Source of the DNA: Blastococcus aggregatus
GTDB lineage: Bacteria > Actinomycetota > Actinomycetes > Mycobacteriales > Geodermatophilaceae
Length of the DNA: 64,000 nt
Direction of reading: 5' to 3'
Assembly: GCF_900221005.1 (NCBI RefSeq)
Contig: NZ_OBQI01000001.1
Location: forward strand, 558,001-622,000
Made by a program: the position numbers and the translations under genes. The notes under the pieces are model-generated. The model was not told the DNA's origin, did not search any database, and saw only the letters and a list, made by a program, of their open reading frames with translations. Shown here one piece after another: positions 50,139 through 58,427 of the stretch (positions within the stretch are counted from its first letter, which is position 1; every line of letters begins with the position of its first letter).

Positions 50139-50810
50139 TCAGGGGGCGGAGCCGCTGAACACCAGGAAGGGAGCACCGGCTCGGTACCCGACGGAGACCG
50201 ACACGATCCGACGGTCGTCGGCCGGGACGCTGAAGACGTACACGCCCTGGGCCGAAGCGCCCGGCTCCAGTGAGCCACCGAAGGGGGCCCGCGAGGGGTC
50301 GTCCAGCGGCGAGGCCGGCACCGCATCGGATCCGTGGGTGAGCTCGACCGCCACCCCGTCCAGCGGCACCGCCTCAGCGGTCCCGTTCGTCAGCCGCACC
50401 GTCACCCGTAGCGCCGGGCCGGCGATGTTGCCCCGGCCGACACCGGTCCCGTCGATGGCCTCGACCGACACGAGCGAGCCCGTGACGCCGTCGCCGGTCT
50501 CGGCCGGCGCGTCCAGCGCGACGGCAGGGAGGTTCGGCGGACGTTCGTCGGTGGGCGCGGTCTGCCCGGCCGGAGCGCTCTCCACCGGCGGGGCAGGGAT
50601 CTCGGGTCCGTCCAGCGACGGCTCGTCGTCCGGCGCGGCCGTCGGCGCCGCGGCGGCACGGCTGCCTGCGTCGTCGTCACCGCCGGTGAGGACCAGCACG
50701 AGTGCCACGAGGGCGGCTGCCACCAGCGCCGCCGCCGCGAGCAGCAGCCGCCGGCGCGGGGTACCCAGGAGCGCCGTGTCGCGTTCGGTCCCGCCGTCCG
50801 GGCGGCTCAC
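50139..50810 (-). CDS. Single-pass membrane protein with extracytoplasmic beta domain (DUF4352-like)
   Basis: 223 residues. A short cytoplasmic start, then a helix (RRRLLLAAAALVAAALVALVLVL, about residues 18-42), a Pro/Ala/Asp-rich linker (about 45-100) and a beta-rich domain: GSLVSVEAIDGTGVGRGNIA, LRVTVRLTNGTAEAVPLDGV and GASAQGVYVFSVPADDR. This resembles immunoglobulin-like DUF4352 proteins. GTGA overlap with the glycosyltransferase stop ties it to the polysaccharide transcript. Function unknown; a surface or assembly factor is a guess. Confidence 0.8.
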   Translation of the reverse strand: MSRPDGGTERDTALLGTPRRRLLLAAAALVAAALVALVLVLTGGDDDAGSRAAAAPTAAPDDEPSLDGPEIPAPPVESAPAGQTAPTDERPPNLPAVALDAPAETGDGVTGSLVSVEAIDGTGVGRGNIAGPALRVTVRLTNGTAEAVPLDGVAVELTHGSDAVPASPLDDPSRAPFGGSLEPGASAQGVYVFSVPADDRRIVSVSVGYRAGAPFLVFSGSAP

Positions 50811-52054
50811 TGCTGCGCCGCCGGGCGCTGCTCCGGCAGCCCGCGCTGCACCTGGGTGGGCAGGACCCGCACGTTGTCCGGCAACGGCGTCGCCGTCGAC
50901 CGCATCGGTGGCATCCCGGCGTCGGTCGGCAGACGCCGTCCGCTGGGCCGGCGGTCCGGGAACTCGCGGCGGGCCAGGTCCAGCGCCAGCTTCTCGTAGC
51001 CGGTCGCGACGGTGTCCCAGTCGTACTTCGCGGCCAGCTGGCGGGCGCGGCGCCCGGCGGACCGGATCCGCCGGGGTTCCGCCTCGGCGGCGTCCACCAG
51101 GCGGGCGACGTCCGCCGGGCTGACGAAGTAGCGGCCGGCCTCGGCCACCACCTCGCGGTTGAAGTCCACGTCGTAGGCCAGCACGGCCGCGCCGGCGCCG
51201 ATGGCGCGCAGCAGGGAGGGGTTCGTGCCGCCGACCGAGTGGCCGTGCAGGTAGGTGTAGGCGTGGGCGTACAGCTGGTCGAGCTGCACCTGGTCCCAGA
51301 CGCCGCCGAGGAAGCGCACGCGGTCGTCGGCCACGGCGTGCACCCGCGCGGTGTAGTCGTCGGAGTAGGGCGCGGAGCCGACCACGACCAGCGGCTTGGT
51401 CGCGTTGCTCCGGGCGAAGCCCTCGACGATCACGTCGACGTGGTTCTCCGGCTCGAAGCGGGCGACGGCGAGGTGGTACTCCCCCGGAGCCAGGCCCAGC
51501 TCGGCGAGGCGGTCGGAGCCCGGCTCGATCAGGGGCGCACCGTAGGTGAGCAGCGTCGTCGGGGCGCCGAACTCGCGCCGGTAGTAGTCGGCGATGCCGA
51601 CCGCGTCGGCGATCAGCGCGTCGGACCAGCGCACGGCCATGGACTCGGCGGCGCGGTAGTACCGCTGGCCGACCGGGCCCCACTTGGCGCGCTTCCACTC
51701 CAGGCCGTCCACGTGCGTGGCGACCGGGATGCGGGCGGCGCGCAGCGCCGGCAGCAGGGGCGCGTTCGCGGCGTTGAAGACGATCGCGGCGTCGGTGCGA
51801 TGGCCCAGCAGGTGGCCGACGGAGAGCGCCGAGTGGCTGAGCGTCTCCAGGGCGCGCTTGTGCGCGGCAGGCAGGTGGACCAGCTCCATGCCCAGGTGGT
51901 GCGTGGGGCGGTCGGTCTCCCCCCGGGCGGTCCGGCAGTAGACGACGACCCGGTGACCGCGGTCGGCCAGCCGCCGGCCGACCTCCTCCACGGCGGTCTC
52001 GAAGCCGCCGTACCGGGCCGGCACACCTCGTGTGCCCAGCATGGCGATGCGCAT
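50807..52054 (-). CDS. Glycosyltransferase with DUF1972 N-terminal domain (GT4)
   Basis: 415 residues. It begins MRIAMLGTRGVPARYGGFET, the DUF1972 signature, with HVDGLEWKRAKWGPVGQRYY as the second hallmark. The GT4 donor domain follows (YHLAVARFEPENHVDVIVEG, HGHSVGGTNPSLLRAIGAGA). Such enzymes (Cps2F/WchF-like) often add the second sugar, for example rhamnose, after the priming transferase encoded just upstream. I chose the ATG at 52054; an earlier in-frame start at 52129 lacks a homologous prefix. The last about 60 residues are disordered. Confidence 0.93.
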   Translation of the reverse strand: MRIAMLGTRGVPARYGGFETAVEEVGRRLADRGHRVVVYCRTARGETDRPTHHLGMELVHLPAAHKRALETLSHSALSVGHLLGHRTDAAIVFNAANAPLLPALRAARIPVATHVDGLEWKRAKWGPVGQRYYRAAESMAVRWSDALIADAVGIADYYRREFGAPTTLLTYGAPLIEPGSDRLAELGLAPGEYHLAVARFEPENHVDVIVEGFARSNATKPLVVVGSAPYSDDYTARVHAVADDRVRFLGGVWDQVQLDQLYAHAYTYLHGHSVGGTNPSLLRAIGAGAAVLAYDVDFNREVVAEAGRYFVSPADVARLVDAAEAEPRRIRSAGRRARQLAAKYDWDTVATGYEKLALDLARREFPDRRPSGRRLPTDAGMPPMRSTATPLPDNVRVLPTQVQRGLPEQRPAAQQ

Positions 52055-52173
52055 CGTGGGTCCGTCCGTTCGCTCGTCCGCGACCGGGGATGCGGCCGCT
52101 CCGGCACGTGATTCCGTACCGCGGATCAAGGATCGGCGCGCCGAGGCGTCCGGAACCGGATCCGGCGGACGCC

Positions 52174-52207
52174 GTCCCCCGTGGGGGTGACCTCCGGAAG
52201 GGGTGGG
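52174..52207. promoter_or_regulatory. Island motif pair upstream of the DUF1972 glycosyltransferase gene
   Basis: GTCCCCCGTGGGGGTGAC (from 52174) and CCTCCGGAAGGGGTGGG (52191-52207; reverse complement CCCACCCCTTCCGGAGG) lie in the 153-bp gap between the priming transferase stop and the next gene. The second shares CCCCTTCCGG with the 34523 and 38075 copies. Confidence 0.4.
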
Positions 52208-53698
52208 TCAGTAGGCCCCGGAGGAGCTCAGGACGGCGCGGGCGGTCTTCCAGAGGATCAGGAGGTCCAGGGCCAGCGACCAGTTCTCCACGTACCGGAG
52301 GTCGAGGCGGACGGCCTCCTCCCACGGCAGGTCGCTGCGGCCGGAGATCTGCCACAGGCCGGTGAGGCCGGGCTTCACCAGCAGCCGGCGGCTGACGGAG
52401 GCGTCGTACCGGGCGACCTCGCCCGGCAGCGGCGGGCGCGGGCCCACGAGCGCCATGGTGCCGGCCAGGACGTTGATCAGCTGCGGCAACTCGTCCAGCG
52501 ACAGCCGGCGCAACCAGCGGCCGACCGGGGTCACCCGGGGGTCGTTGCGCATCTTGAACAGCAGGCCGTCGGAGATGTTGTCCGCCCGGATGTCGTCCAG
52601 GCGCTGATCGGCGTCGACGACCATGCTGCGGAACTTGAGCATCGTGAAGGCGCGGCCGTTGATGCCGATCCGCTCCTGCCGGTAGAGCGCCGGCCCGTTG
52701 CTGGTCAGCCGGACCGCGAGCGCGATCCCGAGGAGCACCGGGGACAGCACGACCAGGGCCAGCCCCGCGGCACAGCGGTCGACGGCGCCCTTGACCATGC
52801 GCCGCCAGCCCTCGAAGCGGGGCTGCTCGACCGAGAGCAGGGGCAGGCCCTCGAACGGGCGGATGTGCAGGCGAGGGCCGGCGACCTCGATCAGGCCGGG
52901 GGCGACCAGCAGCTCGACGCCGCTGCCCTCGAGCCGCCAGGAGAGCTGGCGCAGGTACTGCGCGGCGGTCTCGCTGGCCGAGGTCACCGCGATGGTGTCC
53001 GCGCCGAGCCGGGAGGCCATGGACACCACGTCGTCCAGACCCTCGACCGGCACGTCCACCAGGCCGGCGACGCGGGAGCGGTCGGCGGGGGTCACGCAGA
53101 GGCCGACGACGTCGAGCCCGGCGTAGCTCTCCCGGCGCACCCGGTCGGCCAGCTCCATGACCGCTCCGCCACGGCCGACGACGATGACGCGCTTGTTGCA
53201 CCGGCCACGGGCGCGCAGCCTGCGGAGGTGGCAGCGCGCCGCGTAGCGCCCGACCAGCGTGGTGACGGTGAGGGCGGGGACGCCGACGACGACCAGGGCA
53301 CGGCTGAGGTCCAGGTCGGCGGCGTAGGAGACGAAGCCGGCGACGGCCAGCAGGATGAGGCCGGCGCGGCCGACGGTGCGGTACTCGTCGCTGCCGGTGC
53401 CGAAGACCCGCTCGGCGTGCGCGCCGCAGGCCCAGAGCAGCAGCGGCCAGGCCGGCACGAGCGCGACGGCGGCCCAGAACAGGGAGGGCGCCGGCGGCAG
53501 GCCCTCGGGGCGGGTCAGCACCACGCCGGCGCCGATGACCGCCGCGGCGAGGGCCTCGAAGGCGGCCAGCGCGAGGGCGTAGGTGCGGACCCACGACGCG
53601 GTGACGCCCAGCGCCGGTGCCGGCTGCGTCGTCGCTCCGGCGCGCGGCGCCGGGATCATGTCCAGACCGCTGCTCAACGCCTGCTTGTCCACCAGCAC
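52208..53698 (-). CDS. Polyprenyl-phosphate sugar phosphotransferase (priming glycosyltransferase)
   Basis: 496 residues. Four or five N-terminal helices and a CoA-binding-like Rossmann region (RVIVVGRGGAVMELADRV) precede a further helix and the catalytic bacterial sugar transferase domain: RIGINGRAFTMLKFRSMVVDAD, LRRLSLDELPQLINVLAG, ALVGPRPPLPGEV and KPGLTGLWQISGRSDLPWEE. It loads the first sugar-1-phosphate on undecaprenyl phosphate. I chose the GTG at 53698, 5 nt after GGGGGAG; an ATG at 53719 precedes that site and is less likely. Confidence 0.95.
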   Translation of the reverse strand: MLVDKQALSSGLDMIPAPRAGATTQPAPALGVTASWVRTYALALAAFEALAAAVIGAGVVLTRPEGLPPAPSLFWAAVALVPAWPLLLWACGAHAERVFGTGSDEYRTVGRAGLILLAVAGFVSYAADLDLSRALVVVGVPALTVTTLVGRYAARCHLRRLRARGRCNKRVIVVGRGGAVMELADRVRRESYAGLDVVGLCVTPADRSRVAGLVDVPVEGLDDVVSMASRLGADTIAVTSASETAAQYLRQLSWRLEGSGVELLVAPGLIEVAGPRLHIRPFEGLPLLSVEQPRFEGWRRMVKGAVDRCAAGLALVVLSPVLLGIALAVRLTSNGPALYRQERIGINGRAFTMLKFRSMVVDADQRLDDIRADNISDGLLFKMRNDPRVTPVGRWLRRLSLDELPQLINVLAGTMALVGPRPPLPGEVARYDASVSRRLLVKPGLTGLWQISGRSDLPWEEAVRLDLRYVENWSLALDLLILWKTARAVLSSSGAY

Positions 53699-53851
53699 GT
53701 GTGCTCCCCCGTTACGCATTGTTATCGGGTCGACACGCGAGGGATGAGGCCGTCAGGCCATCGAACAGGACGTTCTCCCCCGAGTGCAGTCCTCGATGCC
53801 GGAGCAACCCTCACAGTCCGTGACCGTCGCGGTCAACACGGACGGCCTGCC

Positions 53852-53870
53852 TTCACCCTTTCGGGAGGGA
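53852..53870. promoter_or_regulatory. Island motif upstream of the priming transferase
   Basis: TTCACCCTTTCGGGAGGGA lies in the gap between pth and the priming transferase gene, about 155 bp before the start of the latter. It matches the GCCCCTTCCGGGAG form at 34523 around CTTTCGGGAG versus CTTCCGGGAG. It could alternatively be part of a terminator of pth. Confidence 0.35.
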
Positions 53871-53897
53871 GGGCGGCAGACGACAGCGGAGAGTGAC

Positions 53898-54545
53898 CTA
53901 GCTGCGGGGGTGGACGTCGTTCTGCGCGGCCTCCAGGCCGCGCGCGAGCAGCAGCTCGGTGGCGTCCGCCGCCTCGACGAGCAGGAGGTCGAGCTCCTTG
54001 CGCTCCATCGAGGAGAAGTCCTTGAGCACGTAGTCCGCGGGATCCTGGCGGCCCGGAGGGCGGCCGATGCCGACCCGCACGCGGAGGTAGTCCTTGGTGC
54101 CGGTGGAGCGGGTGATCGACCGCAGGCCGTTGTGCCCACCCTCGCCGCCACCGCGCTTGAGCCGCAGGACCGCGAAGTCGATGTCGAGCTCGTCGTGCAC
54201 GACGACGAGGTCGGTCGCCGGCAGCTTGTGGTAGTCGAGCAGGCTGCGCACGGGGCCGCCGGACTCGTTCATGTAGCTGAGCGGCCGGGCGAGGACCACG
54301 CGGCGGCCGGCCAGCCGGCCCTCGCCGGCGAGCGCGCGCGAGCGGGCGCCCTTGCCGGGCGAGAGGCGGATACCGGCCCGCTCGGCGAGCACGTCGAGCA
54401 CCATCGCGCCGACGTTGTGCCGGTTGCCGGCATAGCCCGGCCCGGGGTTGCCCAGCCCCACGACGAGGAAGGGCCCCTCGCTGGGGGCGGACGCCGCAGG
54501 GGCGCCGGCGGTGCCGGCGCCCCCGCGGGTCGTGCTGTCGGTCAG
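53898..54545 (-). CDS. pth: Peptidyl-tRNA hydrolase, probable CTG start
   Basis: 215 residues from CTG 54545. The Pth core is unmistakable: [43 protein letters not shown] and [12 protein letters not shown] with catalytic His and Asp. The only ATG/GTG/TTG start that keeps the core is GTG 54461, which would delete the first beta strand before GLGNPG. CTG 54545 has TGAGG 6 nt upstream, starts 8 bp after the rplY stop, and yields TDSTTRGG. Pth recycles peptidyl-tRNA in the cytoplasm. Confidence 0.9.
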   Translation of the reverse strand: MTDSTTRGGAGTAGAPAASAPSEGPFLVVGLGNPGPGYAGNRHNVGAMVLDVLAERAGIRLSPGKGARSRALAGEGRLAGRRVVLARPLSYMNESGGPVRSLLDYHKLPATDLVVVHDELDIDFAVLRLKRGGGEGGHNGLRSITRSTGTKDYLRVRVGIGRPPGRQDPADYVLKDFSSMERKELDLLLVEAADATELLLARGLEAAQNDVHPRS

Positions 54546-54553
54546 CGGATGCC

Positions 54554-55249
54554 TCAGTTGTCCGCGGACTTCTCGGCCGAGTCCATCGACTCGCCGCTGC
54601 CCTGGTCCTGCGGCTCCGGGACGACGTCGCCGTCGGCGTCGGACTCCTCGCGCTCGATGCCGGCCTCGGCCTCGGCCTCGGCGAGCTCGGCCTCCAGCGC
54701 CTCGGCGGTCGGGGCGCCCAGGAAGCCGATGACCATGGCCTCCGGGTCGGTGATCAGCGTCGAGCCCGAGGGCAGGACGAGGTCGCCGGCGGTGATGTTC
54801 TGGCCGGCGGCGCGACCGGTGATGTCGACCTCGATGCTGTCGGGCAGCTTCGTGGCGTCGGCCTCGATCGAGACGGTGTTGAGCTGGTGGTTCGGGATCG
54901 AGTCGGGAGCGGGCTCGCCGACGATCACGATCGGCACCTCGACCGTGGTCTTCTCGCCACGGCGGACGAGCAGCAGGTCGGCGTGCTTGTGCTGGCGGGT
55001 CAGCGGGTCGCGCTGGATGGCCTTGGTCAGCGCGAGCTGCTCCTTGCCGTCCAGGACGACGGTCAGCAGGACGTTGCCGCCACCGTTGCGCAGGGCCGCG
55101 GCGAACTCGCGGGCCGGCAGCGACAGGTGGACGACGTCCTGGCCGTGCCCGTAGAGGACGGCGGGGACGCGGCCGGCGCGGCGGGTGCGGCGAGCGCTGC
55201 CCTTGCCGAACTCGGTGCGGGTCTCGGCTTCGAGCCGGAAGTCAGCCAC
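54554..55249 (-). CDS. rplY: 50S ribosomal protein L25/general stress protein Ctc
   Basis: 231 residues, the long Ctc form. The N-terminal L25 domain is [37 protein letters not shown] and [20 protein letters not shown], which binds 5S rRNA. The TL5-type C-terminal beta domain reads [13 protein letters not shown] and [12 protein letters not shown], followed by a long acidic tail ([19 protein letters not shown]). GTG at 55249 with AGAGGAG upstream. A TATCGT -10 (55368-55373) gives a leader of about 110 nt with a GGAGC/GCTCC hairpin. Downstream partner is pth. Confidence 0.94.
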   Translation of the reverse strand: MADFRLEAETRTEFGKGSARRTRRAGRVPAVLYGHGQDVVHLSLPAREFAAALRNGGGNVLLTVVLDGKEQLALTKAIQRDPLTRQHKHADLLLVRRGEKTTVEVPIVIVGEPAPDSIPNHQLNTVSIEADATKLPDSIEVDITGRAAGQNITAGDLVLPSGSTLITDPEAMVIGFLGAPTAEALEAELAEAEAEAGIEREESDADGDVVPEPQDQGSGESMDSAEKSADN

Positions 55250-55594
55250 GGTGATGTGCTCCTCTGGAGGTGGATCAGGTCTGCGGGCCGGCGCCGACGC
55301 AGCACACCTCAGGAGGCAGGCACGTCGATCACGGAGCGGAAAGCTCCCTCGCCGGGCAACGGGAGAGACGATACGCGACCCAGCCGAGGGTCCGGCCGAG
55401 CGGGGGCCCGGAGGGTCCCCCGAGGACGGACGGGCGAGCAACGCCGCGAAGCGGGTCCCGCCGAGCGGGGGGCCGGAGGCCCCCCGAGGTGGGACGGGAA
55501 CGCGCTCGTCTCAGCTGGGGGACGGCTCCTGGCCGCGGTGCGGTCCGGAGGACCGCAGTGTCATGGCCGCGGTTGGAGCGCGGAGCGCGACAGA
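55250..55594. other. 345-bp intergenic region: rplY leader plus hairpin repeats
   Basis: No coding gene. The left part holds the rplY promoter and leader. From 55396 two successive GCCGAG-GGA-loop hairpins (55402-55421 and 55467-55485, the second with perfect arms GGGGGGCC/GGCCCCCC) precede the core and hairpin of repeat copy 2. The separation of prs from rplY by structured DNA suggests the two are transcribed separately or attenuated. Confidence 0.7.
55461..55564 (+). repeat. Composite hairpin repeat, copy 2
   Basis: It contains GCCGAG plus a perfect GGA-loop hairpin (55467-55485), a spacer, the 20-nt core GGACGGCTCCTGGCCGCGGT (55520-55539), a second hairpin TGCGGTCC-GGA-GGACCGCA (55539-55557), then GTGTCAT. 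Same order as copy 1 at 5.4 kb on the other strand. In hairpin B a G-C pair here is A-T in copy 1, so pairing is kept while sequence changed. Confidence 0.7.
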
Positions 55595-56575
55595 TCAACT
55601 AGCGCCGTCGAAGAGGCTCGTCACCGAGCCGTCCTCGAAGACCTCCTTGATCGCCCGGCCGAGCAGCGGGGCGATGGAGAGGACGGTGAGCTTGTCGAAG
55701 CGGCGCGCGTCCTCGATCGGCAGCGTGTTGGTGACGACGACCTCGCTGATCTTGCTGTTCGACAGCCGCTCGACGGCGGGGCCGGACAGCACGCCGTGCG
55801 TCGCGGCGACGATCACGTCGGCGGCACCGGCCTCGAAGAGCGTCTCGGCGGCCTTCACGATCGTGCCGCCGGTGTCGATCATGTCGTCGACCAGGATGCA
55901 GACCCGTCCCTCGACCTCGCCGACGACGCGGTTGGCGACGACCTCGTTGGCGACCAGCGGGTCGCGGGTCTTGTGGATGAAGGCCAGCGGGGTGCCGCCG
56001 AGCTTGTCGCTCCACCGCTCGGAGACGCGCACCCGGCCGGAGTCGGGCGAGACGACGGTGATGTCGCGGCCGCCCCAGCGCTCCTTGACGTGGTTGATCA
56101 GCAGGTCGAGGGCGAAGAGGTGGTCGACCGGGCCGTCGAAGAAGCCCTGGATCTGCGCGGTGTGCAGGTCGACGGTCATCAGCCGGTCGGCGCCGGCGAC
56201 CTTGAACATGTCCGCGACGAGGCGGGCCGAGATCGGCTCGCGGCCGCGGTGCTTCTTGTCCTGACGGGCGTAGGGGAAGAACGGCGCGACGACGGTGATC
56301 CGCTTGGCCGAGGCGCGCTTGAGCGCGTCGACCATGATCAGCTGCTCCATGAGCCAGGTGTTGATCGGCGCCGTGTGGCTCTGCACCACGAAGGCGTCGC
56401 AGCCGCGCACCGACTCCTCGAACCGCACGAACAGCTCGCCGTTGGCGAACTCGTAGGCAGCGGTCGGGGTGGGGGTCACCCCGAGGTGCCCGGCGATCTC
56501 GTCCGTGAGCTCGGGGTACGCCCGGCCGGAGAAGAGCATCAGGCTCTTGTTGGTGGTCTGCCGGATGGCGCTCAT
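55595..56575 (-). CDS. prs: Ribose-phosphate pyrophosphokinase
   Basis: 326 residues, full length. It has SLMLFSGRAYPELTDEIAGH near the N-terminus, the ATP loop FVRFEESVRGCDAFVVQSH, metal site DLHTAQIQGFFDGPVDHLFA and the PRPP loop VCILVDDMIDTGGTIVKAA. It makes PRPP from ribose-5-phosphate and ATP for nucleotide, His and Trp synthesis and for decaprenyl-phosphoryl arabinose in some actinobacteria. ATGA overlap with glmU upstream. Confidence 0.97.
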   Translation of the reverse strand: MSAIRQTTNKSLMLFSGRAYPELTDEIAGHLGVTPTPTAAYEFANGELFVRFEESVRGCDAFVVQSHTAPINTWLMEQLIMVDALKRASAKRITVVAPFFPYARQDKKHRGREPISARLVADMFKVAGADRLMTVDLHTAQIQGFFDGPVDHLFALDLLINHVKERWGGRDITVVSPDSGRVRVSERWSDKLGGTPLAFIHKTRDPLVANEVVANRVVGEVEGRVCILVDDMIDTGGTIVKAAETLFEAGAADVIVAATHGVLSGPAVERLSNSKISEVVVTNTLPIEDARRFDKLTVLSIAPLLGRAIKEVFEDGSVTSLFDGAS

Positions 56576-58089
56576 CGAGTCAGCTGTCCCTCGTCGTCGT
56601 CGTGCACCCCGAGATCCCCGGGGGCATCCGCCCGCTGCTCGGCGGCCGCGGCGGCCTCCGCGGCGGGGGTCCCCGGCCGTCGGCGCCGGACCCAGCCTGC
56701 CACATTTCGCTGGGGCCCCCGCGCCACGCCCATGGCGCCCGGGGGGACGTCGCTGGTGATGACCGACCCGGCCGCGGTGTAGGCGCCGTCGCCGATGGTG
56801 ACCGGCGCCACGAGCATCGTGTCCGAGCCGATCCGGGCGTGGTCCCCGACGGTCGTGCGGTGCTTGGCGACGCCGTCGTAGTTGACGAACACGGTGGCCG
56901 CACCGATGTTCGAGCCGCGGCCGATGGTGGCGTCGCCGACGTAGGAGAGGTGCGGGATCTTCGACCCCTCCCCCACCTCGACGTTCTTGGTCTCCACGAA
57001 CCCGCCCACCTTGCTGCCGCGGGCCAGCCGCGTGCCCGGGCGCAGGTAGCTGAACGGGCCGACGGTCGCCTCCGGCCCGATCACCGCGCCGAGGCAGTGC
57101 GAGCGCAGGACGGTGGCCCCGGCCTCCACGGTGCAGTCGACCAGGGTGCTGTCCGGTCCCACCACGGCGCCGGAGGCGACCGTCGTGCTGCCGAGGAGCT
57201 GGGTGCCCGGCTGGAGGACGGCGTCGGGCCCGGCGGTCGCGGTGACGTCGACCCAGGTGGTCTGCGGGTCGATCACCGTCACGCCGGCGCGCATCAGGTC
57301 GTCGAGCACGCGGTCGTTGAGCGTGCGCCGCCGCTCGGCCAGCTCCCGGCGGTCGTTGCAGCCCAGGACGTCGTCGGGGTCGTCGGCGCGCACGGCGGCG
57401 GTCGGGGCGCCCTCCCCGACCAGCGGCGCCAGGGCGTCGGTGAGGTACTGCTCGCCCTGCGAGTTCGCCGTGCCGACGCCGGCCAGCACGCGGCGCAGCG
57501 TCGCGGCGTCGGCGACGTAGACGCCGGCGTTCACCTCGCGGATCGCCCGCTGCTCCGCCGTCGCGTCGCGCTCCTCCACGATGGCCTGCGGGGCCCCGCT
57601 GCCGTCCCGGACGATGCGGCCCAGCCCGGTGGGGTCGTCGACCTCGGCGGTGAGGACGGTGAAGACGCTGCCGGCGGCGTCGTGAGCCGCCACCAGCGCG
57701 GTGAGCGTGCGGGTGGTCAGCAGCGGCGAGTCCCCGTTGACCACGAGGACCGAGCCGTCGAGGTCGGGGACGGCGGTCAGCGCCACCTCTGCCGCGTGTC
57801 CCGACCCCAGCTGCTGCTCCTGCACGACCGCCAGGGCGCCGGGGGCGATCTCGCCGAGGTGCGCCTCGACCTGGTCCCGGCCCGCACCGACGACGACGAC
57901 CGTCGTGCCGGCCGACAGCGGCGCGGCCGCCGCCAGGACGTGCCCCAGCAGGCTGCGGCCCCCGAGGGTGTGCAGCACCTTCGGGGTCGACGAGCGCATG
58001 CGGGTGCCCTGGCCGGCGGCCAGGACGACGACGGCAGCGACGGCCGGCGTCGCGGCGGATTCGGACGACGATGATTCCTGCGGGGCCAC
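56572..58089 (-). CDS. glmU: Bifunctional UDP-GlcNAc pyrophosphorylase/GlcN-1-P acetyltransferase
   Basis: 505 residues. The N-terminal uridylyltransferase domain has VVVLAAGQGTRMRSSTPKVL and VVNGDSPLL. The C-terminal left-handed beta helix includes RPGTRLARGSKVGGFVETKN and YVGDATIGRGSNIGAATVFV. It supplies UDP-GlcNAc for peptidoglycan and mycothiol. The C-terminal 45 residues form an acidic, Ala/Glu-rich actinobacterial extension. The GTG at 58089 has GGAGGAG 4 nt upstream. Preceded by tRNA-Gln on the same strand. Confidence 0.96.
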   Translation of the reverse strand: MAPQESSSSESAATPAVAAVVVLAAGQGTRMRSSTPKVLHTLGGRSLLGHVLAAAAPLSAGTTVVVVGAGRDQVEAHLGEIAPGALAVVQEQQLGSGHAAEVALTAVPDLDGSVLVVNGDSPLLTTRTLTALVAAHDAAGSVFTVLTAEVDDPTGLGRIVRDGSGAPQAIVEERDATAEQRAIREVNAGVYVADAATLRRVLAGVGTANSQGEQYLTDALAPLVGEGAPTAAVRADDPDDVLGCNDRRELAERRRTLNDRVLDDLMRAGVTVIDPQTTWVDVTATAGPDAVLQPGTQLLGSTTVASGAVVGPDSTLVDCTVEAGATVLRSHCLGAVIGPEATVGPFSYLRPGTRLARGSKVGGFVETKNVEVGEGSKIPHLSYVGDATIGRGSNIGAATVFVNYDGVAKHRTTVGDHARIGSDTMLVAPVTIGDGAYTAAGSVITSDVPPGAMGVARGPQRNVAGWVRRRRPGTPAAEAAAAAEQRADAPGDLGVHDDDEGQLTR

Positions 58090-58119
58090 GGATCTCCTCC
58101 GACGGTGACGGCACGACTG

Positions 58120-58192
58120 CTGGGGGACTCGGACTCGAACCGAGACTGCACGGCTCCAAAGGCCGGCGGGCTGCCGATTACCCCATCCCCCA
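58120..58192 (-). tRNA. tRNA-Gln (anticodon UUG)
   Basis: 73-nt cloverleaf: acceptor TGGGGGA/TCCCCCA, anticodon loop CTTTGGA giving TTG, T arm CTCGG-TTCGAGT-CCGAG, discriminator G. No CCA is encoded. The weak U1-A72 pair and G73 are typical glutamine identity features. Stem pair 27-43 is C-U. Located 30 bp upstream of glmU, same strand. Confidence 0.93.
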
Positions 58193-58336
58193 CCCGCGGC
58201 GCCGTCGGACGGCGTCGCGCAGGTGCCCGTGCGGACCGGCACCCGGGGCGAGCCTAAGCGCCGGGCCCGGCGCCAGGGCGGCGGCCGGCGCCCGTGCCGT
58301 GCGTCCGGAGCGCCTCCCGCCCGGTTCGCGGATGCG

Positions 58337-58352
58337 CCTACGGTGCCGTAGG
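58337..58352. promoter_or_regulatory. 16-bp palindrome upstream of desaturase gene, candidate TetR operator
   Basis: CCTACGG-TG-CCGTAGG has perfect 7-bp arms. It overlaps a TAGGTT -10-like box and lies 75 bp before the desaturase start. The TetR gene directly downstream of the desaturase gene is the obvious binder. Confidence 0.6.
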
Positions 58353-58427
58353 TTTTCTCGCACGTAGCCCGGAGCACGCCGGTTCAGACCGCGCCCGAGG
58401 CGAAGTCCACACAGCACAGGAGTCCCT

